A stretch of DNA of 64,000 bases, from the NCBI GenBank assembly GCA_001803205.1, contig MHBE01000029.1:1-64000 (forward strand). Direction: 5' to 3'. The notes under the pieces are model-generated. The model saw nothing but the letters and a program-made list of their open reading frames with translations. It searched no databases and was not told where the DNA came from. Position 1 is the stretch's first letter. Each line of letters begins with the position of its first letter. This document shows, piece after piece, positions 1 to 8,242 of this stretch. Both the position numbers and the translations under genes were made by a program. This DNA comes from Lentisphaerae bacterium GWF2_38_69 (lineage in GTDB: Bacteria; Verrucomicrobiota; Lentisphaeria; Victivallales; GWF2-38-69).

Positions 1-1
1 A

Positions 2-375
2 TACCCTGGTACCAATCTGGTATTAAGATATGAGAGAATCGGCGAAACATGATTGCATGTGTCATCCTTTTGTCCCCCAGATCAAGATTCCTGATATTAT
101 TGCCGAGCAATACTATATGAAATATTTTTTCAGAGAGGTCTAAAAAACAAAGTCGGGTTAAATTTTATCATTCCTTGATTATAGAAGAACCTGGAAGGCA
201 GACACATGATTTAACAAGAATCAAAGATGGAGAATATTCTGAGATCTATTATAAGTTGAAGGTTGATTATCCATTGAAAGCAAGAGAGAAAGTTTATTAT
301 AATAAAGACGAAAATTTATATGTTGGTGCCGTTTACATCGAGAATTCACCTTTCAAGAGTAAGAAGGTTATATAA
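2..375 (+). other. Unrecognised gene fragments at window edge
   Basis: Two open stretches lie here in different frames. Positions 2-52 encode 16 residues (YPGTNLVLRYERIGET) that run off the left edge and stop at 50-52. A second open frame from the stop at 118-120 to the stop at 373-375 has a TTG at 175 and could give 66 residues ending ENSPFKSKKVI; it is rich in charged and aromatic residues and has no signal peptide or membrane segment. I recognise neither. They may be the tail of an upstream gene plus a small gene, or pieces of one decayed gene. No ribosome binding site is obvious before 175. Confidence 0.25.
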
Positions 376-383
376 TGTGATGG

Positions 384-977
384 CTATTTAGAAGAAGAGA
401 TAATGGTTCTTATTCCATTAATAAGCATTTGAGTTGCCATAATTACAAGTAACATGCCCATGAGTCTTTCGACAGCTCTTACGCCTTTTTCCTTTAGTAT
501 TTTGTAAAGTGAAGTAGAAAAGGTAAGAATTACGGCTGTTACGAGCCAGGCTGTTAATATTGCTCCCAAATTTAGAAACATTGTCTTAAGGGGAACTTGG
601 GGAAGGAGTATGATAACAGCAAAAGCAGAAGGCCCGGCAACAAGGGGTATAGCTAAAGGAACTATAAAAGGTTCGTCTTCGTACTTTTCAGCTTCATCGT
701 GACTCTGAGGAAAAATCATTTTTAATGCTATAATAAGAAGAATCAATCCTCCGCTTATAGATATAGACTCCTGGGTAAAGTGCATTAATGACATAATATA
801 TTTGCCTATAAAGAAAAAAAGGAGGATAACGATTAAAGAAATAAACAGCTCTCTTGTAAGTACTTTTTTCCGGCGATCCGGTTTTACACTTTTAAGAGCC
901 GACAGAAAAATTGGTATGTTTCCCAGCGGATCCATAATAAAAAACATAACCAGAGTCGTTGAAAGAAATGCATCCAT
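384..977 (-). CDS. MarC/YhgN family integral membrane protein
   Basis: A 197-residue protein of the MarC family (UPF0056). It starts MDAFLSTTLVMFFIMDPLGN, with the family's DPLGN-IP motif in the first helix, and has about six hydrophobic segments with short loops. Length matches the family. MarC proteins are inner-membrane proteins of unproven function; the old link to multiple antibiotic resistance was not upheld, so no transport substrate should be assumed. It is the last gene of the minus-strand block and begins 3 bases after the stop of the LptF/G gene, so it is probably co-transcribed with it. Confidence 0.85.
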   Translation of the reverse strand: MDAFLSTTLVMFFIMDPLGNIPIFLSALKSVKPDRRKKVLTRELFISLIVILLFFFIGKYIMSLMHFTQESISISGGLILLIIALKMIFPQSHDEAEKYEDEPFIVPLAIPLVAGPSAFAVIILLPQVPLKTMFLNLGAILTAWLVTAVILTFSTSLYKILKEKGVRAVERLMGMLLVIMATQMLINGIRTIISSSK

Positions 978-980
978 TAC

Positions 981-2072
981 TTATCTCTTTGTTATCCTGT
1001 AAAGAATATATATGCCGCCTAACTGATAGAGGATATTGGGAATCCAAAGCAAATATTGAGGATAAAATTCAGGTTTCTCATTAAGCGTATTGCAGATAAT
1101 CATAAAAAAGAAGAAAAATCCAGCCAGCATTACGCTTATAAAAAGTCCGATAGAGGTTTCTCTCCTTGAAGTTCTTATGGCCAATGGAAATCCTATAAGA
1201 AGAAATGCAATAGGAGCCAGCCCCATGGCAAACATGAGATTTAATTGTGTCTCCATTTCTGTTGTAGGGAAACCAAGTTTTTTATAAAGAGATATTTTTC
1301 CCATAAGATCGGTAAAGGTCATAAATCTGATTCGATTTTGCAAAGGTTCATCATTTATTTCTTTGGAGACATTAATTGTCAGAATAAATTCTTTTCCGTA
1401 TAATCGGTCTTCAGTAGAATTTATTTCATAATTTATGATGTTATAGTTATAAAGCGTAAGGTATAAATATCCCAAATCTTTATTGGAGCTCAACATTCCG
1501 CTTGTGGCAGTTATATCCTGAACAATATTCTGTTTTGATTTGTCAAAAGTAAATATTTGCACATCTTTGATGTGCCCCTTATTATCCTTCGATTTGACAT
1601 AAATGACCATGTCATCAAAATTGCATGGTTGCCCGGGCTGTATTAACGCTTCAGGATTATTAAGACCAATGTACCTGGTTAAGACATCTCCTTTTCTCCA
1701 ATAATAAGGAGACCAGAAAGTTTGCAGCATTAAACAAATAATTGCCAGGATAAAAGATAAAATTATCAAAGGGGAGATAATTTGAAAAATAGAAATGCCA
1801 CAGGCTCTCATGGCCGTTATTTCATTGTCAGCAGACATTTTTCCAAACATAAGGAGAACTGATACAAGTATTGCCATAGGAACAGTAAATGAAAATATCA
1901 TAGGAAGCATATAAAGAAGAGCCATCATGGCTGTGCTTACAGGCACTCCTCTGGAAATAAGCCCCATCAGTTGCAGAAGGTTACCTCCAAGCATTCCAAT
2001 AGTCAGCACTATAATGGCTGCTATTAGAATAGCCATCAAATTTCTTGTCACATATAAGTTGAGTATTTTCAC
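981..2072 (-). CDS. LptF/LptG family LPS export permease
   Basis: A 363-residue YjgP/YjgQ-family permease. Three hydrophobic segments lie in the first ~125 residues, a periplasmic beta-rich region in about 125-265, and three more helices in the last ~95 residues; this is the LptF/G layout. In known systems LptF and LptG form the membrane part of the LptB2FG transporter that extracts LPS from the inner membrane. Only one such gene is present here, so the partner, LptB and LptC must be elsewhere or the subunit acts as a homodimer; I cannot say whether it is F or G. It begins 11 bases after bamA, linking LPS export and outer-membrane assembly in one transcript. Confidence 0.85.
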   Translation of the reverse strand: MKILNLYVTRNLMAILIAAIIVLTIGMLGGNLLQLMGLISRGVPVSTAMMALLYMLPMIFSFTVPMAILVSVLLMFGKMSADNEITAMRACGISIFQIISPLIILSFILAIICLMLQTFWSPYYWRKGDVLTRYIGLNNPEALIQPGQPCNFDDMVIYVKSKDNKGHIKDVQIFTFDKSKQNIVQDITATSGMLSSNKDLGYLYLTLYNYNIINYEINSTEDRLYGKEFILTINVSKEINDEPLQNRIRFMTFTDLMGKISLYKKLGFPTTEMETQLNLMFAMGLAPIAFLLIGFPLAIRTSRRETSIGLFISVMLAGFFFFFMIICNTLNEKPEFYPQYLLWIPNILYQLGGIYILYRITKR

Positions 2073-2083
2073 TTTATCATTCT

Positions 2084-4384
2084 TTAATAATCTGCACCAA
2101 CATCAAAATAGAATTGAGGGCTTGTGGCATATGAGCTGTCTGTCCTGCTAACTGGTATACCTAAATCAAACCTTAAAGGTACAGATGTTATCGCAGGTAC
2201 AGTAACTTTCAAGCCGTAACCTAGGCCTACATTCATATTAAAACCATATTCCCATGCATTGGTCCAGGCATTACCTACATCCACAAAAGGATAGCCTTTA
2301 AGTGTAAAAGCATCCATTCTGTATATTGGATGTTCTATTTCAATGGTACCGGTCCACATTGAAAGACCGCCGCCTGGCATGCTTGGAGCTACCATAGGAG
2401 ATACAGACATAAATTCGAAGCCTCTCAGGGAATTCTGACCGCCAAGGAAATATTTCTGATAAATAGGCACATCGTTATTACTGCTTAGCCCTCCAGTCGT
2501 CGCAATTTTAGTTCCTACATGCAATATAAGGAATTTTTCAAAGAAACTCCAGTATCCATGACCTGTAGCTTCAAGGCCATAGTAGTTTGAATCGCTGCCA
2601 AAAGCAACCGAATTAAATAAGCCTTTACCTGAAAGATAATAGCCGGAACTCGGATTAAATAAATCATCTCTGGTATCTCTTTCAGCCGTTAATGTAAAAG
2701 CGCCTTTCCTGGACCAGCCTCCGTATTGGTCTTGAAACCACTGAGGATAATTGCTATTAAATTTTGTGACTTCTACAAAGTCTAAAATATAACTTAATCC
2801 GACGCTGTTAAAGTTGCCTACTTGTTTAGTAAGCCCCCATTGTGTTCCCAAGTGCATTTCATTCCAGTTAGGAAAAACTCTAAGGCTCCAGAATCCGCTT
2901 GCATCTAATCTCAGAGGTATTCCAAAAAGCCATGGCTCAGAAAAATCCAAAGACACATTTGACATTTCATTACCTATTTGTGCGAGTAATGCCATCCTCT
3001 GGCCTCCGCCTCTAAAATAAGTGCTGGGATCTGTAATATCAAAATTTGATTCAGTAAGAGAGAGTCTTCCTACTACGCCTCCGTCAGTAGAAAATCCGCC
3101 ACCGATTGAAGCTTTTGCCGTTGATTTTTCTTCGACTTCATAGTTTACATCTTTTTCTCCAGGTACCGGAGTGCTAGTTGTAAAAGTTTCAACTTTACTG
3201 AAATAATTCATAGCCATTAATCTGGATTTACCTGTATCAATAAGCCTGTTATTTACTGGATCTCCAGGCTGAATGGGCAGCTCTCTTCTGATTACATAAT
3301 CCTTGGTGATTTTATTTCCGGAAATATTAATGTTTCTAATATCGTATGGCTGGCCTTCAGTTATTTGGAATATAATATCAACTATATGAGTATTGAAATC
3401 AGGGGCTATATCTGCTTTGCAGATTATGTCGCAGTATCCAAGCTTGTCGAATTTGGTTTTTATAGCTTCAATTGAAGCTTCTTCCAACTGATAATTATAG
3501 ACTTCACCAGTAGTAATTCTCATTAGAGTCATGATTTCCTCTTCAGAAAAGACGGTATTGCCTATTACCTTTATTTTTCCTACTTTATAAGGTTCGCCTT
3601 CAGTGATATTGAAAGTAACATTTACATAATCAGGATCATCTTCTACTTTTTTTACTTCCAAAGTAGTTTTAAAATCAAGATACCCTTTTGTCCAATATAA
3701 ATTTCTGAGTCTCATCTCATCCTGTTTGGCTACAGCTTCATCGTATAACCCCCAATCAAGTACCCAGTTCAAATAAGAATGCGAAGTCTGAACTTCATCT
3801 TTGAGGGTCCAGCTCGAGAAAACCGTGTTGCCTGTAAAATATACATTATCAACTTTAATTCTTTGGTTTTCCTGAATATTGAAAGTGACAACTACATCTC
3901 CGCCAGGTTCATTTATCATTGATGGAAAGACATTTGCTTCATAATAGCCATTGTCACTATAAAGAGTTTTAATATTGGCAATACTTTCCTGGAGTTGTTT
4001 TTGAACGAGCGGCTCAGAGTTATGAAGTCTGACTGCCTCCATTATTTTTTCTGTGGTGAATTTATCATTGCCTTTTATGAGAATATCTTTAATTCTGGGA
4101 ACATTGGTAAGAGTAAAATCTATATTAATTTTTCCATCAGCCGTAGTAGCTGTTTTTGCCTCAACATCTGAAAAATATCCAGTATCATAAAGAGCCTTAA
4201 TGTCGTCGTTTAGTTTATCCTGGGAAAACTCTTCTCCGCTTTTTAAGTGAATATTGTAGTCGATTAAATCTTTAGGTACTTTGAGAGTTCCGATCTGATT
4301 AAAAATTATATTTCCAACCTGAGCACAAAACAAAGCAGAACTAAGGGAAAATAAGCACGCAAGAAAACAGAATTTTCTTCTCAA
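2084..4384 (-). CDS. bamA: Outer membrane protein assembly factor BamA
   Basis: Omp85-family protein that inserts beta-barrel proteins into the outer membrane. I favour the TTG at 4384 as the start: it gives a clean signal peptide (MRRKFCFLACLFSLSSALFC then AQ) and has GGAAG 8 bases upstream; the frame stays open to a TTG at 4426. Five POTRA repeats fill roughly residues 20-425, each with the GN(T/K)(V/I)F-type turn (GNDKFTTEKI, GNTVFSSWTL, GNTVFSEEEI, GNKITKDYVI). The C-terminal ~330 residues form the barrel, with the conserved loop-6 motif as LRGF (GGQNSLRGFEF) and a last strand ending FDVGADY. Length (766 aa) fits BamA. No Bam lipoproteins are nearby. Confidence 0.93.
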   Translation of the reverse strand: MRRKFCFLACLFSLSSALFCAQVGNIIFNQIGTLKVPKDLIDYNIHLKSGEEFSQDKLNDDIKALYDTGYFSDVEAKTATTADGKINIDFTLTNVPRIKDILIKGNDKFTTEKIMEAVRLHNSEPLVQKQLQESIANIKTLYSDNGYYEANVFPSMINEPGGDVVVTFNIQENQRIKVDNVYFTGNTVFSSWTLKDEVQTSHSYLNWVLDWGLYDEAVAKQDEMRLRNLYWTKGYLDFKTTLEVKKVEDDPDYVNVTFNITEGEPYKVGKIKVIGNTVFSEEEIMTLMRITTGEVYNYQLEEASIEAIKTKFDKLGYCDIICKADIAPDFNTHIVDIIFQITEGQPYDIRNINISGNKITKDYVIRRELPIQPGDPVNNRLIDTGKSRLMAMNYFSKVETFTTSTPVPGEKDVNYEVEEKSTAKASIGGGFSTDGGVVGRLSLTESNFDITDPSTYFRGGGQRMALLAQIGNEMSNVSLDFSEPWLFGIPLRLDASGFWSLRVFPNWNEMHLGTQWGLTKQVGNFNSVGLSYILDFVEVTKFNSNYPQWFQDQYGGWSRKGAFTLTAERDTRDDLFNPSSGYYLSGKGLFNSVAFGSDSNYYGLEATGHGYWSFFEKFLILHVGTKIATTGGLSSNNDVPIYQKYFLGGQNSLRGFEFMSVSPMVAPSMPGGGLSMWTGTIEIEHPIYRMDAFTLKGYPFVDVGNAWTNAWEYGFNMNVGLGYGLKVTVPAITSVPLRFDLGIPVSRTDSSYATSPQFYFDVGADY

Positions 4385-4438
4385 GAGAACACTTCCGTAG
4401 CTTGAAGTTAATACAATGAAAGTCAATCACTGGCTTTC

Positions 4439-4444
4439 ATTATA
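4439..4444 (-). promoter_or_regulatory. Probable -10 box for bamA
   Basis: On the minus strand these bases read TATAAT, a perfect sigma-70 -10 hexamer, in the short gap between dnaB and bamA. No good -35 is seen at 17 bases (AGACAT). Transcription would start near 4432, leaving a leader of about 48 bases before the preferred TTG start at 4384. The leader includes an imperfect inverted repeat (4415-4424 with 4432-4441). This suggests bamA can be transcribed separately from the ribosomal-protein/dnaB genes upstream. Confidence 0.4.
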
Positions 4445-4491
4445 TCAAAACAAGAAAAAAAATGTCTCTATTTTATAAAAAAAAATTAAAT

Positions 4492-5886
4492 TTATTCTAT
4501 ATGTTTGGAAAGACTGCGGAATGTCATTATTTTGGGGAAAAATTGCAACTGAGCTATCCCTGTCTGGCCATTTCTGTTTTTTTCTACAATTAATTCAGCT
4601 TCAACGCATTCTATAGTATTATCCTTTTGAGGGTCTCTGTCTCTGTGAAGAAACATGACTATATCAGCATCCTGCTCAATTGCGCCTGATTCTCTCAAGT
4701 GACTTAGTTTGGGTTTATCCTGAGTTTCCGCCTGACGATTAAGCTGAGCTAGTACTATGACGGGGACATTGAGTTCTTTCGCGATAGCTTTTATCCCAAC
4801 GGATATTTTGGAAACCTCTACCTGCCTGTTGTCAGATCTGCTGATTTGAGCTTGCATAAGCTGCAAGTAGTCCACAAAAATAATGTCTATATTATGATTT
4901 GCTTTGAGTCTTAAAGCTCTGGCTTTGAGTTCATTTATATCTAATGCAGGAGTAGGGTCAATAAAAAAAGGAGCTCCTCCAAGTTCGCTTGCTGCTCCTG
5001 TAATCCTGGACCATTTTGAAGTGAATTCATTTTGGTCAAATCTTTTGTCGTAAAAATCTTTCTCAGAAATTTCAGCTATGCTGCAGAGCATTCTTCTTGT
5101 TAACTGTTCAGCTGACATTTCAAGGCTGAAAAAAGCTACGCTTTTCTTTTTTCTTAAAGCTATATGAGAAGCGATATTTAGAGCGAGCGATGTTTTACCT
5201 ATTGAAGGTCTTGCGGCTATAACAACCATTTCCTGGTTTTTAAGGCCTACGATTATATTATCAAGTGTATGAAAACCTGTGGAAATACCGGTTGCTTCTA
5301 TTTTTCTACTGCTGAGGTTTTCCAGATATTTAACTGCATCAACTAGATGTTCTGAGACTTTCGTGGCCGAACTTTTAGATTTTTCATTTCTAACTTCGAA
5401 AATTGAACTTTCAAGCTCTCCCAATAGATCTTCGACCCCGTCAATTTGTGCGCTATAGCATTTATTTATTGCATTGGCACAAACAGAGATCATTTTGCGG
5501 AGAGCCGCTAAATTTTTAAGTACTTCGCACCAGTTCTCGATATTGGCTGTGGTGATGATATTACTTTGAAGTTCAATAAGGTATTCATGCCCGCCTATAG
5601 TCTCAAGGATCCCTTCTTTTTTAAGGGAGGAACTTACGGAGAGAATATCGATATATTTCCCTTTTTCATTATAGAGCGAATGAATAGCTCTGAATATTCT
5701 TTGGTGAGCCGGGAAGAAAAAATAAGAGATATTACTTTTATCTGAATAAGGAAATTTCTCAAAAACTATATTTCGAGATTCCTCATCAGAAAGAATTGCC
5801 CCCAGAACAGCCTTCTCAGTATTCAGGTCATGAGGTGGGGGCTGATCACCAGGCAGAAAAAAATCATTTTTCCGTTCCTGTGACAT
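4492..5886 (-). CDS. dnaB: Replicative DNA helicase DnaB
   Basis: The 464-residue hexameric helicase that unwinds DNA at the replication fork. The N-terminal DnaB domain starts at PPPHDLNTEKAVLGAIL (family consensus PP.n.eAE.avLG). The RecA-like C-terminal domain has Walker A as ARPSIGKT (about 225-232; usual form GRPxMGKT), Walker B as IIFVDYLQLM, and the DnaB4 stretch LSHLRESGAIEQDADIVMFLHR with its arginine and glutamines. No intein is present. It follows rplI by 7 bases, the common rpsF-ssb-rpsR-rplI-dnaB order, and probably shares its transcript. Confidence 0.96.
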   Translation of the reverse strand: MSQERKNDFFLPGDQPPPHDLNTEKAVLGAILSDEESRNIVFEKFPYSDKSNISYFFFPAHQRIFRAIHSLYNEKGKYIDILSVSSSLKKEGILETIGGHEYLIELQSNIITTANIENWCEVLKNLAALRKMISVCANAINKCYSAQIDGVEDLLGELESSIFEVRNEKSKSSATKVSEHLVDAVKYLENLSSRKIEATGISTGFHTLDNIIVGLKNQEMVVIAARPSIGKTSLALNIASHIALRKKKSVAFFSLEMSAEQLTRRMLCSIAEISEKDFYDKRFDQNEFTSKWSRITGAASELGGAPFFIDPTPALDINELKARALRLKANHNIDIIFVDYLQLMQAQISRSDNRQVEVSKISVGIKAIAKELNVPVIVLAQLNRQAETQDKPKLSHLRESGAIEQDADIVMFLHRDRDPQKDNTIECVEAELIVEKNRNGQTGIAQLQFFPKIMTFRSLSKHIE

Positions 5887-5893
5887 TATGTTG

Positions 5894-6343
5894 TTATGCC
5901 TTTACAACAGCTATATTAACTGTGGCGATTACTTCAGGGTGAAGTTTAATCTTTACTTCATATGAACCCAGTTCCTTGATAGTATCAGGAAGGATGAGTT
6001 TATTGTGGTCTATTGTAATTCCAAGATCAGATATAGCTTGAGCTACAGTATAGGAAGTAACTGAACCGTAAAGTTTATTGTCTTCGCCTACATTCATAGG
6101 AATGTTTATCTTTAATTCAGAAATTTTTGTAGCAATCTGCTGCAGCTTTTCAATTTCTGTTTTTCTCTTTGTTTCAATTTTTTCTCTGCGGGCTTCAAAC
6201 TGTCTCAAAGCTCCTTTTGAGGCTTTAAGTGCCAGTTTTTTTGGAACGAGAAAGTTTCTTGCATAACCAGGGAGCACTGAAACTACATCTCCGGCATTGC
6301 CAAGATTTTCAATATCTTCTAAAAGGATATATTTTTCTTTCAT
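5894..6343 (-). CDS. rplI: 50S ribosomal protein L9
   Basis: A 149-residue L9, the usual length. The N-terminal rRNA-binding domain carries the L9 signature (GDVVSVLPGYARNFLVPKKLA), followed by the long connecting helix (about 40-75, rich in Lys/Glu) and a C-terminal domain with LYGSVT and IKELGSYEVKIKLHPEV. L9 binds 23S rRNA at the base of the L1 stalk. It lies between rpsR and dnaB in the standard order. Confidence 0.97.
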   Translation of the reverse strand: MKEKYILLEDIENLGNAGDVVSVLPGYARNFLVPKKLALKASKGALRQFEARREKIETKRKTEIEKLQQIATKISELKINIPMNVGEDNKLYGSVTSYTVAQAISDLGITIDHNKLILPDTIKELGSYEVKIKLHPEVIATVNIAVVKA

Positions 6344-6374
6344 GATGATTTCTCTTCAGTTAATGAAATTAATC

Positions 6375-6620
6375 TTACAGTGACAGGGCAAGAATTCTTG
6401 CTCTCTTGATTGCCTTGCAGAGCATCTTCTGATGAAGTTTGCATGTGCCGGTAACGCGACTCGGAAGAATCTTTCCATTTTCCGTTTGAAATTTTGCGAG
6501 GAGGTCAGGTTCTAGAAAGTCTATATAATTAACTTTGTTTTCGCAAAATCTGCAGATTCTTGGCCTAAAATCTCTTCTAATAGGCCGTCTGACTGGTCTT
6601 TTATTTTTATTTCTATCCAT
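6375..6620 (-). CDS. rpsR: 30S ribosomal protein S18, zinc-binding form
   Basis: An 81-residue S18. The rRNA-binding helix-turn region is clear (DFLEPDLLAKFQTENGKILPSRVTGTC, then the basic KAIKRARILALSL tail). It has CRFC near residue 23 and CKLH near residue 61, so it keeps the four-ligand zinc site of the C+ type of S18, where many bacteria carry the metal-free C- form. S18 binds the platform of the 30S subunit with S6, whose gene is two positions upstream in the same operon. Confidence 0.96.
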   Translation of the reverse strand: MDRNKNKRPVRRPIRRDFRPRICRFCENKVNYIDFLEPDLLAKFQTENGKILPSRVTGTCKLHQKMLCKAIKRARILALSL

Positions 6621-6653
6621 AATTCAATATTCTCCAAAAGTTTTTAGTTTTAC

Positions 6654-7181
6654 TCAAAATGGGATATCATCTTCATGTTCGGCATTGTCAACAAATATAT
6701 CCTGAGGCGGAACAGGCATAGGATGCTGTTTTGATTGTTGCTTTTGAGGAGCTGCTTGCTTGAAATTCTGTCTGGATGCTTCCTGAGTTGAATAGTCGTC
6801 CTGAGCATCATAGCTGTCAGGAGGATTTTGACTGCGTTTGTCTTCTTGCGATCTATTGAAGTTAAGGAATTGTATTCTTTCCGCGGTAACTACAAGTCTG
6901 GAGCGTTTATTTCCTTCCTTGTCATTCCATGATTCAGATTTCAATCTTCCTTCAACTAACACGGAAGAACCTTTCTGTAAATATTTTCCGCAAGAGTCAG
7001 CCTGTTTTCCCCATGTGACAATATCAACAAAGCAGACTTCTTCTTTTTCCTGTCCGTTTACAGAATATCTGCGGTTAATAGCTATAGAAAAATCACAAAC
7101 TGCTGAACCGTTAGGGTTAGAGCCCGCTCTAGGGTCTCTGGTAAGATTCCCCATCAGGATTACTTTATTAAATGATGCCAT
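6654..7181 (-). CDS. ssb: Single-stranded DNA-binding protein
   Basis: A 175-residue SSB. The OB fold takes the first ~110 residues: MASFNKVILMGNLTRDPRAG, FSIAINRRYSVNGQEKEEVCFVDIVTWGKQADSCGKYLQKGSSVLVEGRL, WNDKEGNKRSRLVVTAERIQFL. A Gln/Pro-rich flexible linker follows, then the acidic tip ending DDIPF, the conserved peptide that recruits replication and repair partners. It sits between rpsF and rpsR, as in most bacteria. Confidence 0.97.
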   Translation of the reverse strand: MASFNKVILMGNLTRDPRAGSNPNGSAVCDFSIAINRRYSVNGQEKEEVCFVDIVTWGKQADSCGKYLQKGSSVLVEGRLKSESWNDKEGNKRSRLVVTAERIQFLNFNRSQEDKRSQNPPDSYDAQDDYSTQEASRQNFKQAAPQKQQSKQHPMPVPPQDIFVDNAEHEDDIPF

Positions 7182-7211
7182 ATAATATTCCCCTTAAAAT
7201 TCGAGTGTCAG

Positions 7212-7553
7212 TTAGATTGTCGTTTCTTTTTGTAAAATAACTTCACTTGCCTTTATCTGATTTTCAGGTCTGTCATAAACAAATACCTGCATGCGGAGAA
7301 TACGCTCATCAAGCTTGTATTTTTCATTTAAGCCCTTTGCTAAATCTTCATTTACGCTGAAAACGAAGTCATAATAAACTCCGGCTTTGCGCTTTTTGAT
7401 TTCTCTTGCAAACTGTTTGCGGCCCAGGGGAGTTACGCTAACCATTTCTCCACCGGCCCCGGAAATCACTGAGGAGAATTCCTCTGTAAATGATTTTCCT
7501 TCGTCCTGAATTTTTCTTTCATCCAGGATGAATACGGTTTCGTACTTTTTCAA
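7212..7553 (-). CDS. rpsF: 30S ribosomal protein S6
   Basis: A 113-residue S6 (MKKYETVFILDE start, PLGRKQFAREIKKRKAGVYYDFVFSV core, DERILRMQVFV near the end), the usual size without the glutamate-rich tail of enterobacterial S6. It binds the 30S platform as a dimer with S18. Its ATG overlaps the end of pth by 4 bases, so translation may be coupled. Confidence 0.96.
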   Translation of the reverse strand: MKKYETVFILDERKIQDEGKSFTEEFSSVISGAGGEMVSVTPLGRKQFAREIKKRKAGVYYDFVFSVNEDLAKGLNEKYKLDERILRMQVFVYDRPENQIKASEVILQKETTI

Positions 7554-8167
7554 TTTTGTACTCCTGTTTTGTTGTTATTTATTTTTATCGCATTAATAAT
7601 ATTCATAGATGCATGAATATCTCTTGCGAGAGTTAATCTGATTGCGTCTATTGATAATTTGACTGCTTCTTTTAAAATATCGAGTTCATCTTGATTAAAT
7701 TTATCAAGAACATGTTCTTTCATGTCATTTTGAGTTCTTCCAATTCCTACTCTCAGTCGTATAAAATCATTTGATTGAATCGATTCAATAACTGATTCTA
7801 TACCATTATGTCCTGCGCTTCCTCCGGCAATTTTGAGTCTAACTGTACCAAGCTCAAAGTCCATATCGTCGTGTATTACTATAATTTCCTGAGGCTTTAG
7901 AAGTTCGGAGGCTACAAGTTTTTTAACAGCTATTCCGCTCAGGTTCATGTATGTCAAGGGTTTCAAAAAATGAATTTTTTCTCCGCCTATATTTTTAAAA
8001 CAATATAATCCTGAGAATTTTTCGTATATTTTTATTTCTCCTTTCAGCGTTGATAAAAAGTGATCAACTACTTTAAACCCTATATTGTGTCGCGTATCTT
8101 CATATTGTTTGCCAGGATTCCCTAAACCAATTACGGCTTTTATACTGTTTTTGGATATTGCTGCCAT
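7550..8167 (-). CDS. pth: Peptidyl-tRNA hydrolase
   Basis: A 205-residue Pth that frees tRNA from prematurely released peptidyl-tRNA. It has all family motifs: GLGNPGKQYEDTRHNIGF with the catalytic histidine, FLKPLTYMNLSG with the substrate-gripping asparagine, VIHDDMDFELGTVRLK with the catalytic aspartate, and GGSAGHNGIESVI. The order rplY/ctc-pth is common; here a strong terminator lies between the two. Confidence 0.96.
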   Translation of the reverse strand: MAAISKNSIKAVIGLGNPGKQYEDTRHNIGFKVVDHFLSTLKGEIKIYEKFSGLYCFKNIGGEKIHFLKPLTYMNLSGIAVKKLVASELLKPQEIIVIHDDMDFELGTVRLKIAGGSAGHNGIESVIESIQSNDFIRLRVGIGRTQNDMKEHVLDKFNQDELDILKEAVKLSIDAIRLTLARDIHASMNIINAIKINNNKTGVQN

Positions 8168-8187
8168 AACTGTTTAAATTTAATCTG

Positions 8188-8218
8188 AAAAAAAAGAGGC
8201 AAAAAATTGCCTCTTTTA
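8188..8218 (-). terminator. Intrinsic terminator between rplY/ctc and pth
   Basis: An 11-bp perfect stem (8192-8202 with 8207-8217) closes a four-base loop. Read on the minus strand the stem is followed by an unbroken T run (complement of the A run at 8188-8195). It lies after the rplY/ctc stop (8243) and before the pth start (8167), so it should end or attenuate the prs-rplY message and modulate the amount reaching pth and the genes below. Confidence 0.85.
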
Positions 8219-8242
8219 AAGCTATATTTTCCTGATAACAAT

